Assembly (NCBI RefSeq): GCF_014191545.1
Contig: NZ_AP023361.1
Span: 1,454,501 to 1,518,500 of the forward strand
Reading direction: 5' to 3'
Source of the DNA: Terrihabitans soli
Lineage (GTDB): Bacteria > Pseudomonadota > Alphaproteobacteria > Rhizobiales > Methylopilaceae
DNA length: 64,000 bases
Part shown: positions 59,214-64,000 of the stretch, piece by piece
Layout: each line of letters begins with the position of its first letter
Numbering within the stretch: position 1 is the first letter of the stretch
The notes under the pieces: generated by a model
Seen by the model: the letters and a program-made list of their open reading frames with translations, nothing else
What the model was told of the DNA's origin: nothing
The model's database searches: none
Position numbers and translations under genes: made by a program

Positions 59214-60458
59214 TCACTCCGCGGCGAGGCGCAGCCCCGCGCGTTCGCGTTGCATCAGACGGATTTCCCGCTCGCCGATATAGCGCCGGGTTACCGGTAG
59301 CGTATCGACCTGCTTGGATATCTGTATCTGGTAGACGACGTCGTCGCCGCAGCGGAAGCTTGCCTCGCAACTGCCGAGATAGAACTCCCACATCCGGACA
59401 AATCTGGCGTCGTAGAGCGCCTCGGCCTTTGCCTTGTTGAAAAGGAAGCGCTCCCGCCAGGCCCGGAGCGTGTCGGCATAGTGCAGCCGCAGGACCTCGA
59501 TATCGGTGACCAGGAGCCCGGCTTTGGTGATTGAGGGGATGATTTCCGACAGATTCGGGATGTAGCCGCCCGGGAAAATATACTTGGCGATCCAGGGATT
59601 GGTCGCGCCGGGCGCCGAGGTGCGGCCGATCGTATGCAGCAGCATCACACCGTTCTCATCCAGAAGCCGCGCGCAATGTTTGAAGTAGGTGTCGTAATAG
59701 GGAACCCCGACATGCTCGAACATGCCGACCGAGACGATCCGGTCGAACGTGCCTTGCGTCTCACGGTAGTCCTCGATTCTAAACTCTACTTTGTTTTGCA
59801 GCCAGCGATCGATCGCCCGCTGACGGGCGATTTTATATTGCTCCTGGGAGAGTGTGATGCCGGTGACGTCGGCGCCCGCAACATCGGCGAGGTAAAGCCC
59901 GAGCCCGCCCCAGCCGCAGCCGATATCGAGCACGCTATGGCCGGGCTCGACGGCCAGCTTTGCCGCGATGTGGCGCTTCTTGGCGATCTGCGCTTCTTCA
60001 AGGCTGCGATGCGGATGTTCGAAATAGGCGCAGGAATATTGCCGGTCGCTGTCGAGGAAGAGATCGTACAGACCGGCGTCGAGATCGTAGTGATGAGCGA
60101 CATTGGCTGTTGCGCGCGCCCCGCGGTTCATCTGCGCAAAGCGCCTCAGCGCCCCGCGGATGCGATAGAGAATCCTTGAAAACAAGGGGTAAGGACGATT
60201 GTGGAGATTGGTGAGGACAGTCTCGAGAAAGTCGTAGATCGAACCTTCTTCAACGATAAGCCGCCCGTCCATATAAAGCTCGCCGAGCTTTAGATCGGGA
60301 TCGAAAAGCAGCGCCCATTCGGCTCCGCGGCCCGTGATGCGCAAACGGACATGAGGTCCGATGCCGTCGCCGAAGCGGTCGACCCCGCCTTTGGTGACAA
60401 ACTGTACATCGCCATGCGGCAGCACATGCCGGAGCATGGTTTTGAGAAAAATATTCAT
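59214..60458 (-). CDS. cfa: Cyclopropane-fatty-acyl-phospholipid synthase
   Basis: Methylates unsaturated fatty acyl chains of membrane lipids using SAM, 414 residues. SAM site VLDIGCGWGGLGLYLADVAG, catalytic region SVGMFEHVGVPYYDTYF, and HTIGRTSAPGATNPWI. The N-terminal helical domain (about 1-100) is retained. It lies between dnaB and rplI, where in some rhizobia no gene sits. Start ATG 60458 precedes MNIFLKTML. Confidence 0.92.
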   Translation of the reverse strand: MNIFLKTMLRHVLPHGDVQFVTKGGVDRFGDGIGPHVRLRITGRGAEWALLFDPDLKLGELYMDGRLIVEEGSIYDFLETVLTNLHNRPYPLFSRILYRIRGALRRFAQMNRGARATANVAHHYDLDAGLYDLFLDSDRQYSCAYFEHPHRSLEEAQIAKKRHIAAKLAVEPGHSVLDIGCGWGGLGLYLADVAGADVTGITLSQEQYKIARQRAIDRWLQNKVEFRIEDYRETQGTFDRIVSVGMFEHVGVPYYDTYFKHCARLLDENGVMLLHTIGRTSAPGATNPWIAKYIFPGGYIPNLSEIIPSITKAGLLVTDIEVLRLHYADTLRAWRERFLFNKAKAEALYDARFVRMWEFYLGSCEASFRCGDDVVYQIQISKQVDTLPVTRRYIGEREIRLMQRERAGLRLAAE

Positions 60459-60566
60459 GACCAGCTCCCTGGTCCGGAACCGACTTCTCCCCTCGGTTCC
60501 GCAGTCACGCCCGACCGTTAGGTTATGCTCCTTCCTCCGAAAATCAACGCCCCCTCCGCAACGCAA

Positions 60567-60600
60567 AACACCCGGGGCAAGCCCCCGGACCCCGGGTGTT
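60567..60600 (-). terminator. Intrinsic terminator of the rpsF-rplI operon
   Basis: An 11-bp stem, AACACCCGGGG (60567-60577) and CCCCGGGTGTT (60590-60600). On the minus strand it is followed by a T-rich run, 80 bases beyond the rplI stop. Confidence 0.85.
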
Positions 60601-60622
60601 CCCGAGGTTCCGCATATGGAAA

Positions 60623-60653
60623 GGGCTCAAGTCGGCAACAGCCGCTTGAGCCC
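60623..60653 (-). other. Second hairpin downstream of rplI
   Basis: A 9-bp stem, GGGCTCAAG (60623-60631) and CTTGAGCCC (60645-60653). No T run follows. It may protect the 3' end of the operon mRNA. Confidence 0.5.
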
Positions 60654-60680
60654 CGTCTCACAACTCTGTGTAGGTATGGC

Positions 60681-61331
60681 TTACTCGGCGGCGGGCGCGT
60701 CTTTCTTGGCGCGCTTCTTCTTCGGCTTTTCGTCCGCGCCGTCCTCAGCCGGGGCGGCTTCCGCGTTTCCGCGGTCCTCACGCTCGCCGCGTCCACCGCG
60801 ATCGTCGTCTTCCTTGAAGGTTTCAAAGGCGGCATCTTCGGCACGGACCGTCAGATCCTCGCCCTTGGCCTGGCGCTCGGCTTCGGCGGCGCTGCGCGCA
60901 ACGTTCGCCGAGACCTTCACTTCGATTTCGGGGTGCAGCGAGACCGGGATCTCATGCAGGCCGATGGTCTTGATCGGCGTGTTGAGAACGATCTGCTGGC
61001 GCGAGACGGTGAAGCCCGCCTGCGTCAGCGCCTCGGCGAGGTCGCGGCCGGAGACCGAACCGTAGAGCTGGCCGGTTTCGCCGGCCTGGCGGATGATGAC
61101 CACCGTCTGGCCGCCGAGCTTGTCGCCGAGCTTCTGCGCTTCGTTCTTCGATTCGATGTTGCGCGCTTCGAGCTGCGAACGCAGGCCCTCGAACTTGGCG
61201 CGGTTTTCCTGGGTGGCGCGCAGCGCCTTGCCGTTCGGCAGGAGGAAGTTGCGGGCATAGCCGTCGCGGACGCGGACTTCCTCGCCCAGCTGGCCGAGCT
61301 TTGCGATGCGCTCGAGAAGAATGACTTGCAT
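60681..61331 (-). CDS. rplI: Large ribosomal subunit protein L9
   Basis: Binds 23S rRNA and reaches between ribosomes. The 216-residue protein has the classical N-terminal domain ([32 protein letters not shown]), a connecting helix and the C-terminal domain (to about 148). A tail of about 65 acidic and basic residues ([12 protein letters not shown]..., KKKRAKKD) is an extension seen in rhizobial L9. Last gene of the rpsF operon. Confidence 0.97.
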   Translation of the reverse strand: MQVILLERIAKLGQLGEEVRVRDGYARNFLLPNGKALRATQENRAKFEGLRSQLEARNIESKNEAQKLGDKLGGQTVVIIRQAGETGQLYGSVSGRDLAEALTQAGFTVSRQQIVLNTPIKTIGLHEIPVSLHPEIEVKVSANVARSAAEAERQAKGEDLTVRAEDAAFETFKEDDDRGGRGEREDRGNAEAAPAEDGADEKPKKKRAKKDAPAAE

Positions 61332-61359
61332 GTTTTAGTCTCCGTTCAGTTCGTCAGAT

Positions 61360-62334
61360 TTAAAGAGAGGGTTTGGGCGGAAGGCTTGCCGCCGCCATGC
61401 GGGCGCGCAGGCCGAACAGGAATTCGAATACGCCGAGCGCGGCGAGCGCCCCGGCCCAGGGAAGTATGCACAGAAGGGCATAGGAGATGCCGAGCAGCAG
61501 CGAGCGTCCCGGGCGGCCGCGGGTCGCGACGTGCAGGAACGCAAGGCCGAGCGTTGCGAACAAAACCGTAAACGCGGCGCAGACAATGCCGGCGGCAAAG
61601 CCGAAAAGGCCGGGCGCGAAAGAGCCGGCAATGCCGCCGATCAGCGCCATCAGTGTCAGCGCCGGAAGATTGAACGCCGCAAGCTCGGGCCAGGGACGCA
61701 CGAGACGGCCCGAGGCGCGCACGACACGGCCGGCGACCCACATATTGAGCATCGCAACGACCGTCCAGAACGCCGCGATCATCGGCGGCAGCATTATGAC
61801 GAGGAATTCGACGATGTTTTTGATGTCGGCTTCGTTCGGCTGCGCGGCATCTTTCGGCACTGACTCCGTGTGCAGCTTCATGATGTCGGTGAACGCTGCG
61901 CGCAGCGTTGCGCGATAGGCTTCGACCCCGCCGCTCTGCACGAGCACCGCACCGACCACCAGCACAATGCCGATCACCGCGGCCCAGGCGAGAAGACGTC
62001 CGATAGGATACCAGACCATGCCTTGCTCCGGCCGGTCGGGATCTGCCGGCTGGCCGAGCAGAGCGAGATAGCCGAGCCACCAGGCGGGCAGGGCGACGGA
62101 CAGCGCATAGCCGAGGGCGCCGTCGAAATCGAGCAGGAGATAGACAAAGACAGAGCCGGCGATCGAACCGATAAGACCGGCATGATGGCGCCAGCCGAGA
62201 GCGGCGATCAGGATCGGCAGCTGCGCAAAGATCGCGAGAAAGACCGAAAACAGCGAACCGGCGCCGACGGCAAAGGTCAGCGCGGCAGAAGCTGCGCCAG
62301 AGGCAAGGCCGACAAGGAGAGTGGTCGCGTTCAT
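61360..62334 (-). CDS. DUF2232 membrane protein
   Basis: A 324-residue integral membrane protein with eight or more helices and no known motif. Members of this DUF are encoded between rpsR and rplI in rhizobia, and function is unknown. The soluble stretch around residues 145-170 (LHTESVPKDAAQPNEADIKN) separates two helical bundles. Here it lies 110 bases after rpsR and 28 bases before rplI. Confidence 0.9.
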   Translation of the reverse strand: MNATTLLVGLASGAASAALTFAVGAGSLFSVFLAIFAQLPILIAALGWRHHAGLIGSIAGSVFVYLLLDFDGALGYALSVALPAWWLGYLALLGQPADPDRPEQGMVWYPIGRLLAWAAVIGIVLVVGAVLVQSGGVEAYRATLRAAFTDIMKLHTESVPKDAAQPNEADIKNIVEFLVIMLPPMIAAFWTVVAMLNMWVAGRVVRASGRLVRPWPELAAFNLPALTLMALIGGIAGSFAPGLFGFAAGIVCAAFTVLFATLGLAFLHVATRGRPGRSLLLGISYALLCILPWAGALAALGVFEFLFGLRARMAAASLPPKPSL

Positions 62335-62444
62335 GGTCTCGGCTGTCCCGCTCGTCAGAAGCGGTTAGAGGCAGGTCGTAATGCCATACCCCAACGGATG
62401 AAAATTACCGGGCGCCGCGAACGGCGCCCGGCGATTCTGTGTAA

Positions 62445-62693
62445 TTACTTGATCACGTAAGGCAGCAGGCCGAGGAAGCGCGAGCGCTTGATCGCCTTGG
62501 CGAGCTCGCGCTGCTTCTTCTGCGAAACAGCCGTGATGCGGGACGGGACGATCTTGCCGCGCTCGGAAATGTAGCGCTGCAGGAGCTTGACGTCCTTGTA
62601 GTCGATCTTCGGCGCATTGGCGCCCTGGAAAGGGCAGCTCTTGCGGCGACGGAAGAAGGGGCGGCGGCCGCCCTGCGAAGCACCCATGCTCAT
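62445..62693 (-). CDS. rpsR: Small ribosomal subunit protein S18
   Basis: An 82-residue protein pairing with S6 on the 30S platform. Family core [62 protein letters not shown] is present in full. It starts 4 bases before the rpsF stop (overlap), so the two are coupled. Confidence 0.98.
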   Translation of the reverse strand: MSMGASQGGRRPFFRRRKSCPFQGANAPKIDYKDVKLLQRYISERGKIVPSRITAVSQKKQRELAKAIKRSRFLGLLPYVIK

Positions 62694-63112
62694 ACTTCTT
62701 CCTCCTCAACGGCTTCGACTTCGCTGCGCGGACCGCGGTCATCGCCGAAGTCGCGGCGCGGACGGTCCGAACGGTCGCGTTCGTCGCGGTCGCGGCGCTG
62801 CATCACGACCGACGGTTCGGTCTCGTGCTCGTCGACGCGGATGGTGAGGACGCGCAGAATGTCTTCGTTGATCTTCTGCAGACGCTCCAGCTCGGCAACG
62901 GCGGCCGGCGGGGCGCTGATGTTCATCAGCGTGTAGTGGGCCTTGCGGTTCTTGGCGATCCGGAAAGCCAAAGATTTGACGCCCCAATATTCGGTCTTGC
63001 CGACCTCACCGCCGTTCGAGGCGATAACGCCTTTGAACTGCTCGGTGAGCTCTTCGACCTGCTGGGCCGTCACGTCCTGGCGAGCCAGGAAGACGTGCTC
63101 GTAAAGCGGCAT
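62690..63112 (-). CDS. rpsF: Small ribosomal subunit protein S6
   Basis: A 140-residue 30S protein. [52 protein letters not shown] and the rRNA-binding beta sheet are typical. The C-terminal tail (residues 108-140) is an Arg/Asp-rich stretch ending in an acidic cluster, as in other rhizobia. ATG 63112 chosen from the family start; the frame opens at 63319. First gene of the ribosomal operon. Confidence 0.97.
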   Translation of the reverse strand: MPLYEHVFLARQDVTAQQVEELTEQFKGVIASNGGEVGKTEYWGVKSLAFRIAKNRKAHYTLMNISAPPAAVAELERLQKINEDILRVLTIRVDEHETEPSVVMQRRDRDERDRSDRPRRDFGDDRGPRSEVEAVEEEEV

Positions 63113-63517
63113 TTTGAAAACAGCCTTTGTTCGTGTCATGCGATGCGCCGCCGGCGCTGAGCCCTTCAAGCCCTGGAAAAGGCTCGAACCACTCTCGAAG
63201 GCGGAGACACGGGACGACGGAACCGCGAAGGCTCCTGCTGGAAAACCAGCCGTCCGTTCAGCCCCCGGCCGAGGCATCGCGAAGGCGCGGTTTATCCCTC
63301 GGAATTGTGGCGAGCGCAAGGGGTCATTCGACCAAGGAGTGAGCCCGTTTTTGCAGGGCTGGACGGCCTTTAGGCGCCTGACAGGGCCCTTTTGGCCTCC
63401 CTAGATCAGGGGTCCGGACGACCTGCCTCATCTTACGAAGGCCGCCCTCAACAAGGTGGAAACACCCGGAGCTGCAACGGTTTAACACCGTTTTGCCCCG
63501 TCCGAATGGAGAGTATT
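63113..63517. promoter_or_regulatory. 405-base divergent leader of rpsF and a small secreted protein
   Basis: The only long gap without a gene. It should contain the promoters of the ribosomal operon (leftward) and of the small secreted protein gene (rightward). I saw no complete known riboswitch, tRNA or promoter consensus. In many bacteria an S6:S18-binding RNA element occurs in the rpsF leader; I could not confirm one here. Confidence 0.5.
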
Positions 63518-63754
63518 ATGACTTCTTTTTCCCGCGCCCTGATCCTTGCCGGCCTGGTTTCCGTTGCCGGCGTCTCGGGCGCCCTGGCCGATGGCTCGAA
63601 CCGTAACGCCGCCCGCATCAATGAAGGCGCCCAGGCCTCGCAGCAGGCCCCGGTTCTTCAGGAAGGCCGTTCGGCCGCCGTGGAGGGTTACCTCCAGAAG
63701 CAGGAAAACCGTAATTTCCTGACCGATCGCCGCTCGAGCGACGACAACAACTAA
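63518..63754 (+). CDS. Small secreted protein of unknown function
   Basis: A 78-residue protein with a Sec signal peptide (MTSFSRALILAGLVSVAGVSGALA, cleavage after ALA). The hydrophilic mature part is rich in Ala, Gln, Glu, Asn and Arg (NAARINEGAQASQQAP, QEGRSAAVEGYLQKQENRNF) and ends DRRSSDDNN. No family recognised. GGAGAG precedes ATG 63518; an ATG at 63509 is less likely since the ribosome-binding site overlaps it. Two strong hairpins follow. Confidence 0.75.
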   Translation: MTSFSRALILAGLVSVAGVSGALADGSNRNAARINEGAQASQQAPVLQEGRSAAVEGYLQKQENRNFLTDRRSSDDNN

Positions 63755-63762
63755 CGCCTCCT

Positions 63763-63802
63763 ATGCCGAAGGCCTGCTCCCCCACGGGCAGGCCCTCGGC
63801 AT
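63763..63802 (+). terminator. Hairpin after the small secreted protein
   Basis: Nearly perfect 15-bp stem with one internal mismatch: ATGCCGAAGGCCTGC and GCAGGCCCTCGGCAT. It starts 8 bases after the stop; the next hairpin follows at once. Confidence 0.75.
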
Positions 63803-63807
63803 CTCTG

Positions 63808-63837
63808 ATCGGCCCGCTTTGTCATAAGCGGGCCGAT
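63808..63837 (+). terminator. Second hairpin (12-bp stem)
   Basis: ATCGGCCCGCTT (63808-63819) and AAGCGGGCCGAT (63826-63837), perfect, loop of 6 bases. No T run follows, so it may be a stabilising hairpin or back up the first. Confidence 0.65.
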
Positions 63838-63930
63838 TGCCGTTCCAGCACATCGTGTCAGCCGGCTCCGCATCCATCCGGCGATGCCGTGCGTAGTTCT
63901 TCTGACGGATCACCCCGAATGGAGGACGAT

Positions 63931-64000
63931 ATGAAACTCATCGCAGCCTTGCTTCTCGTCACGCCCGCAATGCTCACAGCCGCTTATGCCGGCAGCGACG
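63931..64000 (+). CDS. Secreted protein, cut by right window edge
   Basis: Starts at ATG 63931 behind a clear GGAGG. The first 23 codons encode a Sec signal peptide (MKLIAALLLVTPAMLTAAYAGSD, likely cleavage after AYA). The rest lies outside the window, so the product is unknown. Confidence 0.7.
   Translation, partial: MKLIAALLLVTPAMLTAAYAGSD

Overview
The window is a GC-rich, densely coded stretch of an alphaproteobacterial chromosome, most likely from the order Hyphomicrobiales (Rhizobiales). Three things point there. The first is the block gltA-gltX-comEC-lexA. The second is the block rpsF-rpsR-DUF2232-rplI-(cfa)-dnaB-alr-(msrB)-radA-cvpA-purF. The third is four LexA boxes of the alphaproteobacterial form GAAC-N7-GAAC, lying upstream of lexA, uvrA, ssb and radA. 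I found no rRNA, tRNA, CRISPR array, insertion sequence or prophage. The genus cannot be named from the sequence alone.

Layout. 1-5.9 kb: citrate synthase (cut by the left edge), glutamyl-tRNA synthetase, ComEC and LexA. 6-14.5 kb: a TSUP-type permease, a peptidoglycan-binding/CHAP protein, TrmFO, diacylglycerol kinase, a glutathione transferase, a candidate 29-residue membrane peptide, a radical SAM protein and two FAD enzymes. 14.5-21 kb: uvrA and ssb, split apart by a TPR-methyltransferase gene, then a secreted repeat protein. 21-30.4 kb: metC, an AI-2E-type transporter, sseA-gloA, a frameshifted sirtuin, a double cold-shock protein with a DUF192 gene, a response regulator, an EamA transporter, a large palindromic repeat, an ArsC-like protein and a degenerate HD-GYP protein. 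30.5-43.4 kb: an AraC-type regulator/DoxX/hydrolase operon, a methyltransferase, guaA, a divergent Aat-family protein, a Cys-rich secreted protein with a membrane partner, RsmB-like, MAPEG, guaB, an MFS pump and an AT-rich SIR2-like gene. 43.4-50.6 kb: rlmE-ppx/gppA, a VWA protein, panB, a YfgM-like protein, a short lipoprotein and der. 50.6-64 kb: an SDR enzyme, purF, cvpA, radA, two small membrane-protein genes, msrB, alr, dnaB, cfa, rplI, DUF2232, rpsR, rpsF and two small secreted proteins (the last cut by the right edge).

How the genes work together. DNA repair and recombination genes (lexA, uvrA, ssb, radA) are spread over 50 kb but appear to share LexA control. Two uncharacterised genes face LexA boxes: the TPR-methyltransferase at 17.7-19.7 kb and a 57-codon single-TM protein at 55.4 kb whose start codon lies in a predicted RNA hairpin. 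The second is the best candidate here for an undescribed SOS-linked system. guaA, guaB and purF supply purine nucleotides. rpsF/rpsR/rplI, rlmE, RsmB-like, der, gltX and trmFO serve the ribosome and tRNA. The SIR2-like gene and the secreted small proteins are the clearest accessory elements.
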